Positions 26,668 to 36,685 of a stretch of DNA of 64,000 nt are shown piece after piece. Position 1 is the stretch's first letter. Each line of letters starts with the position of its first letter. Under the pieces are notes generated by a model. The model did not search any database. It saw only the letters and a list, made by a program, of their open reading frames with translations, and was not told the DNA's origin. The DNA is from Paracerasibacillus soli (GTDB taxonomy: Bacteria; Bacillota; Bacilli; Bacillales; Amphibacillaceae): NCBI RefSeq assembly GCF_034006335.1, contig NZ_JAWDIQ010000002.1. One strand, written 5' to 3'. The translations under genes were made by a program, and so were the position numbers.

Positions 26668-27525
26668 TTATTCTAAAGCTGCTGCACCGCCAACAATTTC
26701 TGTAATTTCCTGTGTAATGCCTGCTTGGCGTGCACGGTTGTATGATAATGTCAAATCTCCAATGAGTTCGTCAGCGTTATCTGTTGCACTACGCATTGCG
26801 GTCATTCGTGCAGCATGTTCACTCGCTTTTCCATCCAGTAACGCACCATAAATAAGACTCTCGGCATACTGTGGTAAAAGTGTTTTTAAAATTTCCTCTT
26901 CATTTGGTTCATACTCATATTGGCTAGAAGAACCACTAGTTTTTTCTACATTTGTAATAGGTAATACCGTTTTACTTGTGACAACTTGTGATATAGCACT
27001 CACATAATGGTTGTAGAAAATGACCAACTCATCAATTTCACCATCACTGTACATTTGGACTGTTTCAGAAGCAAGCTTTTTAATATCTGCAAAGCTAGGT
27101 TGATCTGCCACGCCTAATATACTTTTAGCAATCGGTAAATTTCGTGTTCTACAAAAATCATAACCCATCCGACCAATGACAATAATCGTGTATTCGTCAG
27201 ATGATTGATGACGTTCTTGAATAGTCATCTGTAACTTACGTAGTACACTACTATTATAGGCCCCTGCTAAACCACGGTCAGCGGTAACCACGATGTAACC
27301 TGTTTTCTTTACTTCTCTTGTTTGCAGCATTGGATGTTCTGCATCTGTGTTTTGTGCTATATGAGCAACAACTTCTTGAATTTTTTCACTGTATGGAACA
27401 AAAGCACGGGCGTTTTCTTCGGCACGAGCCATTTTCGAGGCTGATACCATTTCCATCGCCTTTGTAATGTGCTTTGTGCTTTCAGTGGAATCAATTCGTT
27501 GTTTAATATCTCTTAACGATGCCAA
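26668..27525 (-). CDS. atpG: ATP synthase gamma subunit
   Basis: The 285-residue rotor shaft of F1. Its long N-terminal helix MASLRDIKQRIDSTESTKHI with TKAMEMVSASKM and its C-terminal helix ASEHAARMTAMRSATDNADE with LSYNRARQAGITQEI are textbook. TADRGLAGAYNSSV lies in the central domain. The start is a TTG at 27525, seven bases after GGTG; an ATG five bases earlier is in a different frame. Intact. Confidence 0.97.
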   Translation of the reverse strand: MASLRDIKQRIDSTESTKHITKAMEMVSASKMARAEENARAFVPYSEKIQEVVAHIAQNTDAEHPMLQTREVKKTGYIVVTADRGLAGAYNSSVLRKLQMTIQERHQSSDEYTIIVIGRMGYDFCRTRNLPIAKSILGVADQPSFADIKKLASETVQMYSDGEIDELVIFYNHYVSAISQVVTSKTVLPITNVEKTSGSSSQYEYEPNEEEILKTLLPQYAESLIYGALLDGKASEHAARMTAMRSATDNADELIGDLTLSYNRARQAGITQEITEIVGGAAALE

Positions 27526-27644
27526 GCCATTTCACCATCCTTCCTTACAGAAGTAGAAGGTTTACACGTGATGGGATGGAACAGAACCAACGCCCATCAC
27601 AAGTGAAACTTTCTTTTTGTTTCTATATCAATCGTTATTTTTAA

Positions 27645-29159
27645 TTATTTTGTTTCAGATGGCAAGAAAGTTTTCTTAAATGCTTCAATTGCTTCGTTCA
27701 TATCTTTTTCTTCAGGTAGGTTACCTGTCTCACGAATTGATGCAAGCAATTCCGCACGGTTTGAATCAAGCCATGTGTTCATTTCTGCTTCAAAACGAGT
27801 AATATCCACTGTAGGAATATCATCTAAGAAACCTTTCGTCAATGCATAAATAATCATTACTTGTTTTTCAACAGCTAATGGTTTATGCAGACCTTGCTTT
27901 AATACTTCTACTGTTCTTTCTCCTCGGTTTAAGCGCGCTTGTGTTGCTTTATCAAGGTCTGAACCGAACTGTGCAAATGCTTCTAGCTCACGATATGCTG
28001 CAAGGTCAAGACGTAATGTACCGGCAACCTTTTTCATCGCTTTAATTTGTGCAGATCCACCAACACGAGATACAGAAAGACCTGCGTTGATTGCTGGACG
28101 CACACCAGAGAAGAATAGATCAGATTGTAAGAAAATTTGACCATCTGTAATTGAAATTACGTTCGTTGGAATATATGCAGAAATATCACCTGCTTGTGTT
28201 TCAACGAATGGTAATGCTGTAAGTGATCCACCACCTAGGGCATCACTTAATTTTGCCGCTCTTTCAAGTAAACGTGAGTGCAAGTAGAATACGTCACCAG
28301 GATATGCTTCACGACCTGGAGGACGACGTAATAATAAGGAGAGTTCACGATATGCTGCAGCTTGTTTTGATAAATCATCATACACAACAAGCACGTGCTT
28401 ACCGTTGTACATAAACTCCTCACCCATTGTTACACCTGAATATGGTGCTAAGTATAATAATGGTGCTGGGTCAGATGCGCCAGCTGATACAACGATTGTA
28501 TAGTCTAATGCACCGTAACGACGGAATGTCTCAACTGTACCACGTACTGTTGATTCCTTTTGACCGATTGCAACATAGATGCAAATCATATCTTGGTCTT
28601 TTTGGTTCAAGATTGTATCAATTGCAACTGTTGTTTTACCTGTTTGACGGTCACCAATGATTAATTCACGTTGACCACGGCCAACTGGTACGAGTGCGTC
28701 AATTGCTTTAATTCCTGTTTGTAAAGGTTCATGTACGGATTTACGTGCCATTACACCAGGTGCTGCTGATTCAATTGGACGAGTTTTGGAAGTTTCAATC
28801 GGTCCACGTCCATCAATCGGTTGCCCAAGTGGGTTTACTACACGTCCTAATAATTCCTCTCCAACAGGTACTTGCATAATACGGCCGGTACGACGAACTT
28901 CGTCACCTTCTTTAATTTCCGTATATGGTCCAAGAATTACGATACCAACGTTTGATTCTTCTAAGTTTTGTGCCATACCCATGACACCATTTGAAAACTC
29001 AACAAGCTCACCAGCCATTACATTATCAAGACCGTAAGCACGTGCGATACCGTCACCGATTTCAATAACCGTTCCAACATCGCTTACTTCAATATCAGAA
29101 TCGAAACTTTCGATTTGCTGTTTAATTAATGTACTAATTTCTTCAGCTTTGATGCTCAT
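27645..29159 (-). CDS. atpA: ATP synthase alpha subunit
   Basis: The 504-residue non-catalytic nucleotide-binding subunit of F1. Walker A GDRQTGKTTVAIDTIL starts near residue 169, VLVVYDDLSKQAAAYRELSL is the Walker B region, and LLRRPPGREAYPGDVFYLHS and the arginine finger region FFSGVRPAINAGLSVSRVGG follow. It starts at an ATG after AAAAGGT. Intact and full length. Confidence 0.98.
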   Translation of the reverse strand: MSIKAEEISTLIKQQIESFDSDIEVSDVGTVIEIGDGIARAYGLDNVMAGELVEFSNGVMGMAQNLEESNVGIVILGPYTEIKEGDEVRRTGRIMQVPVGEELLGRVVNPLGQPIDGRGPIETSKTRPIESAAPGVMARKSVHEPLQTGIKAIDALVPVGRGQRELIIGDRQTGKTTVAIDTILNQKDQDMICIYVAIGQKESTVRGTVETFRRYGALDYTIVVSAGASDPAPLLYLAPYSGVTMGEEFMYNGKHVLVVYDDLSKQAAAYRELSLLLRRPPGREAYPGDVFYLHSRLLERAAKLSDALGGGSLTALPFVETQAGDISAYIPTNVISITDGQIFLQSDLFFSGVRPAINAGLSVSRVGGSAQIKAMKKVAGTLRLDLAAYRELEAFAQFGSDLDKATQARLNRGERTVEVLKQGLHKPLAVEKQVMIIYALTKGFLDDIPTVDITRFEAEMNTWLDSNRAELLASIRETGNLPEEKDMNEAIEAFKKTFLPSETK

Positions 29160-29174
29160 ACCTTTTCACCCCTA

Positions 29175-29720
29175 TCATCCATTGTTCGCTAGTTTCATAT
29201 TACGTTCGATTCGTTTTAGTTTCCCAAGAATCGTCCCGTCTAAAATGGTATTACCCATACGAATTTTCATACCACCAAGAATTGTCGGATCGACTACGTT
29301 TGTAAAATGTACAGTTGTTTTGCCATAACGTTTTGCAAATGTATGTCCAAGACCTGCTAATTCTGTTTCTGATAACTTGCGAACAGAATAAACGGTTGCT
29401 TCTGCCGTTCCTTTTAGTTGATTGACAAGTTCTACATAACTGTCCACAATGTCTACAACTAGCTCCACACGATGACGTTCTACTAGCAATTTCAATGTGT
29501 TGATTACTTCTTTCGCAGAACCTTGAAATACCTGATCAACAAATTGAAATTTCTTTTCCTTATCAACACGTGGATTCGTTAGGAAAGGAGAAAGCGACTC
29601 GTTTTCTTCAAAAACACGTTTTACAACTTTAAGTTGTTCTACAAGTTGATCTTGTGTATGATTTTCAATTCCGAGTTGAAAAAGAGCATCTGCATAACGT
29701 TTTGCTACTACTTCGCTAAT
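29175..29720 (-). CDS. atpH: ATP synthase delta subunit, probable ATT start
   Basis: The peripheral-stalk subunit linking F1 to the b dimer. Read from the ATT codon at 29720 the frame gives 181 residues, the exact length of B. subtilis AtpH, and begins (M)SEVVAKRYADALFQLGI, aligning with the conserved MSxxxVxKRYAxALF start. No ATG, GTG or TTG lies in a position that would keep this N-terminus; the first such codon, a TTG at 29495, would remove 75 conserved residues. AGGAG sits seven bases upstream of the ATT, and the gene overlaps the end of atpF. The C-terminus has GGMKIRMGNTILDGTILGKL. The rare start codon is an inference; a substitution error of ATG or TTG is the alternative. Confidence 0.88.
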   Translation of the reverse strand: MSEVVAKRYADALFQLGIENHTQDQLVEQLKVVKRVFEENESLSPFLTNPRVDKEKKFQFVDQVFQGSAKEVINTLKLLVERHRVELVVDIVDSYVELVNQLKGTAEATVYSVRKLSETELAGLGHTFAKRYGKTTVHFTNVVDPTILGGMKIRMGNTILDGTILGKLKRIERNMKLANNG

Positions 29721-30238
29721 CGCTCTTCTCCTACCTCTTTCATATAGTCATGAATCAATTTCTCTTGATCCTGTTCACTAATTTCTTTTTCGATTACTTT
29801 ACTTGCAATTAAGACAGACAATGATGCCACTTGATCTTGAAGTGCTTGTAACGCCTTTTCTTTTTCGTTTTGAATTTCCTCTTGTGCAGCGAGTTTCATG
29901 CGCTCAGCTTCACGGCGGGCGGATTCAACGATATCTTTTTCTTGCTGTACACCTAAATTTCTAGCATCTTCAATGATCTTTTGTGCTTCTTGTTTTGTTA
30001 ATTTTAGTTGTTCTGCAGCCTCTTTCGCTGCCTTTTCAGCATCCGCACGGCTTTTTTCTGCCATATCAATTTCATTTGCAACATGTTCTTCCCTTTGTTG
30101 CATCATATTCATCAATGGACCCCATGCATATTTTTTAAGTAGGGCTAAAAGTAGTAAGAAAAAGAATAATTGAACGGCCATATCAGGAACTCTTAGGCCA
30201 CCTACTCCTAATACCATATAGTCAATATAAGCATGCAC
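29708..30238 (-). CDS. atpF: ATP synthase b subunit
   Basis: A 176-residue stator subunit with one N-terminal membrane helix (AVQLFFFLLLLALLKKYAWG, near 21-40) and a long Ala/Glu/Lys-rich coiled coil reaching F1. The GTG at 30238 lies nine bases after AGGAG; a downstream ATG (MVLGVGG) is possible. Its 3' end overlaps the start of atpH. Intact. Confidence 0.95.
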   Translation of the reverse strand: MHAYIDYMVLGVGGLRVPDMAVQLFFFLLLLALLKKYAWGPLMNMMQQREEHVANEIDMAEKSRADAEKAAKEAAEQLKLTKQEAQKIIEDARNLGVQQEKDIVESARREAERMKLAAQEEIQNEKEKALQALQDQVASLSVLIASKVIEKEISEQDQEKLIHDYMKEVGEERLAK

Positions 30239-30365
30239 AATCGTTCACTCCTTTCACTAACGGCAACTTCTTTATCTTTTTAGTCAATCATTTTTGATTG
30301 TAAAAATTAACATAAATGAATGGCGGATTTTCATGTTTGAATTCCGCCACTTATGTTAAAAGTTA

Positions 30366-30578
30366 TTATTGGAATACTACGATAAATGCGATAACTGCTG
30401 CGATAATCGGAATCGCCTCAACTAACGCTACCCCGATAAACATTGTCGTTTGAAGTGCACCACGTAGTTCAGGTTGACGTGCAATACCTTCTACTGTTCT
30501 ACTTACGATCATCCCGTTACCAATACCTGCACCTAGTGCGGCTAGTCCAATTGCAATTGCTGCTGCTAAAGCTCCCAT
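30366..30578 (-). CDS. atpE: ATP synthase c subunit
   Basis: The 70-residue proteolipid of the rotor ring. Helix 1 is IAIGLAALGAGIGNGMIV, the polar loop is RQPELRG, and helix 2 is FIGVALVEAIPIIAAVIAFI with the proton-binding glutamate. The glycine-rich helix 1 and the absence of the proline before LxEA make it neutralophile-like rather than the AxAxAxA form of alkaliphilic bacilli. Proton coupling is expected because the ligand set for Na+ is not apparent. Intact. Confidence 0.97.
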   Translation of the reverse strand: MGALAAAIAIGLAALGAGIGNGMIVSRTVEGIARQPELRGALQTTMFIGVALVEAIPIIAAVIAFIVVFQ

Positions 30579-30623
30579 GAATAATTTCCTCCTTTTATAT
30601 TAAACCTTTAATTTTTTTATATA

Positions 30624-31352
30624 TTAATGGTCACTGCTCACTTTATGAGACAAATATACCATCGTTAACATTGTGAAGATAAACGCTTGGATTGCTCCAA
30701 TAAATAAACTAAATCCTTGCCAAGCTAACATTGGAATTGCAGAGCCCAGGAATCCAAATACGCCTGTTGTTCCCAATCCTACTAATAAACCTAGCAAAAT
30801 TTCTCCTGCATAAATATTCCCAAATAGACGAAGACCTAACGTCAACGTATTTGTAAATTCTTCAATAATCTTTAGAGGGAATAGAAATGGTATTGGTCTG
30901 AAATAGTCTAAACCATACTCTTTAAACCCTTTAACTTTAATTCCATAGTAATGGGTTAAGATGATGACCATCGCAGATAGTGTGAGCGTAAGTGTTGCAT
31001 CGGCAGTCGGCGACTTCCACCATAATGTGTCTCCAACAATACCAACGGTCGCTACACCAACAACGTTGCTTACAAATATGTATGTAATGAGCGTTAAACC
31101 AAGTGGCAAAAAGACTTTACCTGTTTTCCAGTCCATCGTGTCATTAATCATATTTTTTACAAAGTCAATGAGCCATTCCATGAAGTTTTGTAAACCGGTT
31201 GGCTTCATCTGCAACTTTCTACTGGCAAATACGCAAAAGAAAAATACGATTGCTGTACAAATTGCCGTCATGAACAAATTAGCCAAATTGATGTCAAACC
31301 AGGAAATCCCAAAAAGATTTTCTAAAATTGGTGCTTTATGATCCACTTTCAT
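30624..31352 (-). CDS. atpB: ATP synthase a subunit
   Basis: The 242-residue membrane stator that supplies the proton half-channels. The essential arginine is in NTLTLGLRLFGNIYAGEILL near residue 174. WWKSPTADATLTLTL and FIGAIQAFIFTMLTMVYLSH are conserved. The residue after NIYA is glycine, whereas alkaliphilic bacilli have lysine there, to my recollection. The start ATG directly follows GGGGTGA, close to the end of the atpZI gene; a GTG two codons later would have better spacing. Intact. Confidence 0.96.
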   Translation of the reverse strand: MKVDHKAPILENLFGISWFDINLANLFMTAICTAIVFFFCVFASRKLQMKPTGLQNFMEWLIDFVKNMINDTMDWKTGKVFLPLGLTLITYIFVSNVVGVATVGIVGDTLWWKSPTADATLTLTLSAMVIILTHYYGIKVKGFKEYGLDYFRPIPFLFPLKIIEEFTNTLTLGLRLFGNIYAGEILLGLLVGLGTTGVFGFLGSAIPMLAWQGFSLFIGAIQAFIFTMLTMVYLSHKVSSDH

Positions 31353-31362
31353 TCACCCCTTT

Positions 31363-31965
31363 TCAAGCACGGTCTTTATGGAAAAAAATAAAATCTATGA
31401 TAATGACTACAAGTGAAGTCATTAAACCTATTACAACAGCAATAATTTCAAATTGCGCTTCAAATCGAATCGAAATTACAATTGCCAGTGCTACTGCTGC
31501 AAATCTTGAAATCATGCCAACACCACGTAATCTCTTGCCACCCAAAACTACATCTGAAAATTCATCTGTTTTCCTTTGTAATAGATACAGGTTGTAAAAA
31601 CTAACAACACCACCTAGGATTAGACCTAAAAACACGCGCGTATAAGGGGTAAATCCAGCACCTAATACAAATATTGCTAGTAAATAGAGCATGCCTTTTC
31701 GCTGACGATTTACCATGCGTTTATAGTCAGTCATCCTTCGTTTCTCCATATCCATGTATTTGTTGACAACTTGCCATGTCCCATATATTCCGACAGTTAA
31801 ACCACCAAATAGGCCAAAAATCATAAAAATAGGACGTGTTGACAACATATTGTCGATGTATCTCCCACTAAAAACCCCCAAAATAGTACCACCTGCTAAA
31901 TAAGCCGTAATCGTACTATATAAGGAAAGGTACTGAATTGGGTTTGTTTCATCTTTTCTCCCCAA
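31363..31965 (-). CDS. atpI: Fused AtpZ-AtpI-like protein of the ATP synthase operon
   Basis: One 200-residue frame covering what are usually two genes. Residues 1 to about 72 have two membrane helices with YLSLYSTITAYLAGGTILG and FGLFGGLTVGIYGTWQVV, typical of AtpZ. Residues from about 78 (MTDYKRMVNRQRKGMLY) to the end have four helices and FTPYTRVFLGLILGGVVSFY, typical of AtpI. Both are accessory proteins for F0 assembly and possibly Mg2+ handling. An internal ATG preceded by GGAG at the AtpI boundary suggests that two overlapping genes once existed. With the indels seen elsewhere, the fusion may be artificial. Start is TTG after GGGAG. Confidence 0.82.
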   Translation of the reverse strand: MGRKDETNPIQYLSLYSTITAYLAGGTILGVFSGRYIDNMLSTRPIFMIFGLFGGLTVGIYGTWQVVNKYMDMEKRRMTDYKRMVNRQRKGMLYLLAIFVLGAGFTPYTRVFLGLILGGVVSFYNLYLLQRKTDEFSDVVLGGKRLRGVGMISRFAAVALAIVISIRFEAQFEIIAVVIGLMTSLVVIIIDFIFFHKDRA

Positions 31966-32399
31966 AGCTATCTGCTCCCAAAATTAATAGAGGAATTCGA
32001 CAGTGGAATAGATTGCATCTTGTCAAAAAGCGACATGCGTAATAAAAGGATATGAAAACCTTATCATTCCACACTTAGCAAGTGTACAATAGGGTTTAAC
32101 TGTTGTCAATTGGTTTGTGTAAGAATTAATAGAGTTTATACATACCAACTTTTAACAAATAATAAATGTCGCATATTGTAATTTTCTAACCTGCATATTT
32201 TTTATACAATTCATAACAAATTGGGAAAGAAAGATGTTTTTTCAACATGCAATTTTGTATGTAGTTAACATTATAAAGGATGGAACCTCATTTGACTTTG
32301 ACAAATTTGTGAACAATTTCACTTTGAATTACAAAATTATCGTTGTATTATTCATGTTTCATTTCCATTATGTGAAAAATTCATATACACATAAAAGCA

Positions 32400-32446
32400 C
32401 CTCCGATTTCGTATGATGTTGATGATACGATTTCGAAGGTGTTTTT
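32400..32446 (-). terminator. Hairpin terminator downstream of the S8 protease gene
   Basis: CACCTCCGATTTCGTAT and ATACGATTTCGAAGGTG form a long imperfect stem around a short loop. T runs flank it on both strands, so it could act in both directions. The rest of 31966-32399 is AT-rich and should contain the promoter of the ATP synthase operon; I see no gene in it. Confidence 0.65.
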
Positions 32447-32507
32447 ATTGTATCTGATAAAGTCTTTTCCATAGGTGGGAGAGTTTTTTATACTTCGCTC
32501 GTTTACT

Positions 32508-34815
32508 TTAAGGGGTAATCTCCATTAAGGACTCATGATGCTCATATGTCCCGTCTTCCATTTCCATCGTAATGAGTAGTCGATATTGACCAGGACTTCC
32601 CATATCCTGTTTACTCATCATTCCTTCGTTCATACCTATTTCTGGATTATCCAATGTTAGGAGCTTTCTTTGATAAACAAGTGTGTCTGGATCATATAAA
32701 TCAAAAGTGATATGTTTTGCTTGTTCCGTTAAATAAAATGCATATCGAAATTCATCTTTAGAAAATGGTTTTAAATTTATTTCTAAACCAGCAGATGTCG
32801 GGTTATCCGCAGTTTGATTTATAAATAGGTAAGGTAACTCGTATTTTTCATCATGCTCATGGTGCTTCAAAGTGAGCCAGCCTTGGAACATGTCCTTTTC
32901 TAACATAGCAGAAGTGACAGTTAAGCGAATTGGAATTTCCCTTTTTTCATGCTTTTTTAATGAAAAGGATTTTGGTAAGTCCCAGTTTACTCCAGCTGTT
33001 TTTTTCGGAATATCAAATGTAAAGGTTTGTGTTTCTTCTGTTGTGTTTTCTATTTCTAAATGAATTGTTTTTGATTCTTGCTGTTTCGTAAACTTACCAA
33101 AAGATAAAGTTGGGTTATAAATAATAGTAGGGGCGTAGATTGCCTTTTCAAGTTGTACATAACCAGTACCTTGTGAAATTGGTTCAATTGGCTTTTCTTC
33201 TACTGAGACGGTCGCTGCTGTCGTTTTCAATGCCCCCATCATTTTTTTATTATCCCAGTCAGGATGTGCTTCTTTCACTAAGGCAAGCGCGCCTGCAATA
33301 TGAGGAGCCGCCATACTTGTTCCTTGTAATGATTCATATCCACCAGGGACGGTACTCATAATGTTCGTTCCAGGAGCAAGGATATCTGGCTTTATTTCCC
33401 AATTTACTGTCACAGGTCCACGTGAACTAAATGTCGCAACGCCTGGCGGTATGTCTTCATATTTGGTGTCGACGTAAGGGAAGGTTTCCTCACTATATGT
33501 TTTCAGCCATTCACCAGCCTTTTTCGAAGTAGAAGCGACCGGTATTTTGATTGCTTCTTCTTCGTGAGAGAGCAGTGATCCTTGAAAATCACCATCTTCA
33601 TGATTATAAATGAGGACTGCTTCAGCCCCTTTTTCTCCGCTTCCTCTGCCAATTCTGCAAATGGCCTTTTTCCGCGTTGAATCAAAGCTATCTTTCCGTG
33701 CAATGCTGCTTCTGAGTTACCGACATTTGCGCTTTTACTCGGTGTAAATGGGGTAATTGGTAAATCCTTTTGTATCTCCCAGGGTACCGATCCGACCATG
33801 GGTAAAATATCAATTCGTTTACGGTGTTTTCCTATATATAGATAAGGAAACGTTTGTGAATCCGAGGCGGCACCGACAGCTATTGCGTTAGTTGCAGTTG
33901 CCGGAGAACCAACTGTCCAATGATTTGGCCCATCATTTCCATTCGCAATAACGACGGCAATCCCCATCTCCGCTGCTTTATTAACTGCTTGACTTGTCGG
34001 ATAATCAGGTCCGTTAACGGAATTACCAAGCGACAAATTTATAATATCAACATCATCTTTCACAGCTTGTTCTAATGCTGCAATAACTTGGATGGAATTC
34101 CCTCTCCCTCCTGGACCTAAAGCACGGTATGCATAAATTTCCGCATCCGGAGCCACGCCTTTTAACGTACCATTAGCTGCAATTATTCCCGCAACATGAC
34201 TTCCGTGTACAGTTGGCGTTCCCTCTGTCGGTTCTGTTTCCATTGGATCATCATCAAGATCTACAAGATCATATCCTCCTGCGTAGTTCATTTGCAAATC
34301 CGGATGGGTATAGTCAATCCCCGTATCGATAACACCAACCTTCATTCCTCTACCTGTAAATTGCGTATTATTTAAATGGTAAGGTATCGTGAGTGTTTCA
34401 TCATTGATTAACTTTGATATTTCGTCCTTTGTTACTGGCGTGCCTACTCCACCATTTATTCGCGTAGTACTTTGGGTAGGGTATGTATGCTTTTGCACCT
34501 GGTTTCTATGGCTCACATCTACTTCATATGTTTGCACATGATGTACTGCCTTAATAAAATCTTCCGAACGTGCTGCCCTTGCAATTTTTTTGCTTGGACC
34601 TTTTAGCGCTATTCCATTAAAAAGTTGTTCAAAAGTCTCGACAACTTCTATAGCGGGATAAAACGTCTCCAATTGTTTTTTATGCGCTTCCGGATCTCCT
34701 TCTACTTCCACAATAATGAGATATGCTCCTCCGCATATGTAGGCTTATGAACATATCCAAAAAAATATAACATGCCAAATAACATTGCTACCGTCAAGAC
34801 GAAAAGCCGCTTCAT
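32508..34815 (-). CDS. Secreted subtilisin-like serine protease, Vpr-type (two frameshifts)
   Basis: About 769 residues after repair. A signal peptide (MKRLFVLTVAMLFGMLYFFG) is followed by an I9 propeptide, then the S8 domain with the catalytic aspartate in VGVIDTGIDYTHPDL, histidine in HGSHVAGIIAA, oxyanion asparagine in VVIANGNDGP and serine in LQGTSMAAPHIAGALAL. A PA-type insertion lies between the asparagine and serine, and a beta-sandwich region follows. This order matches B. subtilis Vpr. The ATG at 34815 is eight bases after AAGGGGG. One base is missing near 34720-34730 and another at 33626-33636; restoring them joins EEHxLIIVEVEGDPE and AEKKGAEAVLIYNHEDG. It should degrade extracellular protein. 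Repeats lie upstream. Confidence 0.87.
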
Positions 34816-34990
34816 TTTCATTACCCCCTTCCGCCTAGTATTTGTAAAAGCAAAGATTGTCATACTTGTTGAATTTAGAATTAAATTGCATGGCGTTTTG
34901 TATTGAATTTTTGGCGGGCGTGCTGTGTTGGCGGTCTTAAGCGCGAGCGCGTGCTGGAGTGGGGTGCTGTAGGTTTGAGCGCGAGCGCGT

Positions 34991-35316
34991 GTTGAAGATG
35001 CGCGAATCATGTTGAAGGTTGCGTCAGCCATGGTAGAAGTTTGCATATCCATGGTAGAAGATTAGCCATTCATGGTAGAAGTTCGCACCTGTCATGGTAG
35101 AAGATCACACCATCCATGGTAGAAGTTCGCACCTACCATGGTAGAAGGTCGCACCTACCATGGTAGAAGGTCGCACCTGTCATGGTAGAAGAGCGCGCCA
35201 TCCATGGTAGAAGATCGCACCTACCATGGTAGAAGATTGCGCCATCCTTGGTAGAAGATCACACCTACCATGGTAGAAGGGCGCACCTGCCGTGGTAGAA
35301 GATCGCATATCCTTGA
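34991..35316. repeat. Tandem array 1: about 15 units of 22 bp (GTAGAAG...CATG)
   Basis: On the plus strand the unit is GTAGAAG, about eleven variable bases (often TCGCACCTAC or TCACACCATC) and CATG. The first units are degenerate (GTTGAAG) or 21 bp; the rest are 22 bp. Since 22 is not a multiple of three, the array cannot be a protein repeat. It fills the gap between the mnaA terminator and the protease gene. A GC-rich patch with two copies of GCGCGAGCGCGTG (34938 and 34979) precedes it. The same core in opposite orientation forms array 2. Confidence 0.9.
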
Positions 35317-35336
35317 ACACCAACCACGCTGTGCAT

Positions 35337-35380
35337 AAAAGGGTCAGACCCCTCATCTATTGGGGTCTGACCCTTTTGTT
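35337..35380 (-). terminator. Terminator of mnaA, GGGTCAGACCCC hairpin
   Basis: AAAAGGGTCAGACCCC and GGGGTCTGACCCTTTT form a perfect 16-pair stem with a nine-base loop and T runs on both strands. It probably terminates mnaA and is one copy of the recurrent palindrome. Confidence 0.9.
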
Positions 35381-35445
35381 TAGTTGGCAATCAAGTTGGT
35401 CATGTGGCATCGGTTGTTGCAGATTGTACAACAATTGTCTAATTA

Positions 35446-36567
35446 CTATCTTAGTTTAGAAAAGTACTCGGTAATTGCATCGCAAATTCTTCTGGACGCT
35501 TCTCCGTCGCCGTATGGATTTGAAGCTTTGGCCATTTTATCATGTGCTGCTTGGTTAGATAGTAGTTCGTCAGCCATGTTAAATATCGTTTCTTCATCTG
35601 TACCGGCTAATTTTAATGTACCAGCTTCTATTCCTTCTGGGCGCTCTGTTGTATCGCGTAAAACGAGTACGGGTACACCTAATGACGGCGCTTCTTCCTG
35701 AATTCCACCTGAGTCAGTAAGAATTAATTCTGCGTGTGCTGCGAAGTTATGAAAATCAACGACATCAAGTGGTTCAATAAGTTGAATCCGCTCGTGATCC
35801 CCCAATATACGATTAGCTGTATCACGCACAACTGGATTTAGATGGACTGGATAAATAACTTGAATATCGTCATGTTTTTCTACTAGTCTCTTAATTGCCC
35901 GGAACATTTGCTCCATGTTTGCGCCTAAGTTTTCTCGACGATGTGCTGTCATCAGTACGAGGCGTCTATCCCCTAATTCCTGTAGTATTGGACTTTCATA
36001 CGATTTGGAGACGGTTGTCTTCAATGCATCAATCGCTGTGTTTCCAGTAACGACTATGCGGTCTGCTTGTTTATTTTCATCCAATAAGTTTTGCTTGGAC
36101 ATTTCTGTAGGAGAGAAATGTAAGTCCGCCATCACACCTGTTAATTGGCGATTCATTTCTTCCGGATATGGAGAATATTTATTCCATGTACGCAATCCCG
36201 CCTCGACATGTCCGATAGCAATCTGATTATAGAAGGCAGCTAATGATGCAGCAAATGTCGTACTTGTATCGCCATGAACGAGTACAATGTCAGGCTTTGT
36301 TTCCTTCATAATCTCATCAAGGCCGGCAAGTACATTTGTTAAAATTTGTGCAAGTGTTTGTTGTTGTTTCATAATATTGAGATCAAAATCAGGCTTTATA
36401 TTAAAAATCCGCAATACTTGGTCAAGCATTTCACGATGTTGTGCAGTAACTGTTACAATCGATTCAAACTCTTCCGAACGCTTTTGTAATTCTAAAACAA
36501 GTGGTGCCATTTTAATTGCTTCTGGTCTTGTCCCAAAAATAGTCATCACTTTTATACGTTTCGTCAT
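35446..36567 (-). CDS. mnaA: UDP-N-acetylglucosamine 2-epimerase (non-hydrolysing)
   Basis: A 373-residue enzyme interconverting UDP-GlcNAc and UDP-ManNAc, which feeds wall teichoic acid linkage units and other polymers. Family landmarks are IFGTRPEAIKMAPLVLELQ at the N-terminus, HGDTSTTFAASLAAF near 94, GHVEAGLRTWNKYSPYPEE near 116, MTAHRRENLG near 206, and LTDSGGIQEEAPSLGVPVLV near 282 with RDTTERPEG. The ATG at 36567 follows GGAG by eight bases; a GTG three codons earlier overlaps the site. Same family as WecB. Intact. Confidence 0.95.
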   Translation of the reverse strand: MTKRIKVMTIFGTRPEAIKMAPLVLELQKRSEEFESIVTVTAQHREMLDQVLRIFNIKPDFDLNIMKQQQTLAQILTNVLAGLDEIMKETKPDIVLVHGDTSTTFAASLAAFYNQIAIGHVEAGLRTWNKYSPYPEEMNRQLTGVMADLHFSPTEMSKQNLLDENKQADRIVVTGNTAIDALKTTVSKSYESPILQELGDRRLVLMTAHRRENLGANMEQMFRAIKRLVEKHDDIQVIYPVHLNPVVRDTANRILGDHERIQLIEPLDVVDFHNFAAHAELILTDSGGIQEEAPSLGVPVLVLRDTTERPEGIEAGTLKLAGTDEETIFNMADELLSNQAAHDKMAKASNPYGDGEASRRICDAITEYFSKLR

Positions 36568-36685
36568 TATTTTCACTCCAATTCATTCAAAATGAGCGGT
36601 TAAACATTCATACTACTCCATTTACAATAAGTCAAATGGACATTGAATTCAAGGTGCTTGTCACTTTTTCTAGCAAATTAAAAAA

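Noticed and set aside
30366..31352. Alkaliphile-type or sodium-dependent ATP synthase
   Set aside because: Helix 1 of subunit c keeps the glycine pattern and helix 2 lacks the proline of alkaliphiles; the a subunit has glycine after NIYA.
34991..35316. CRISPR array
   Set aside because: The unit is only 22 bp with a 7 + 4 base core; spacers are too short and too alike, and no cas gene is visible.
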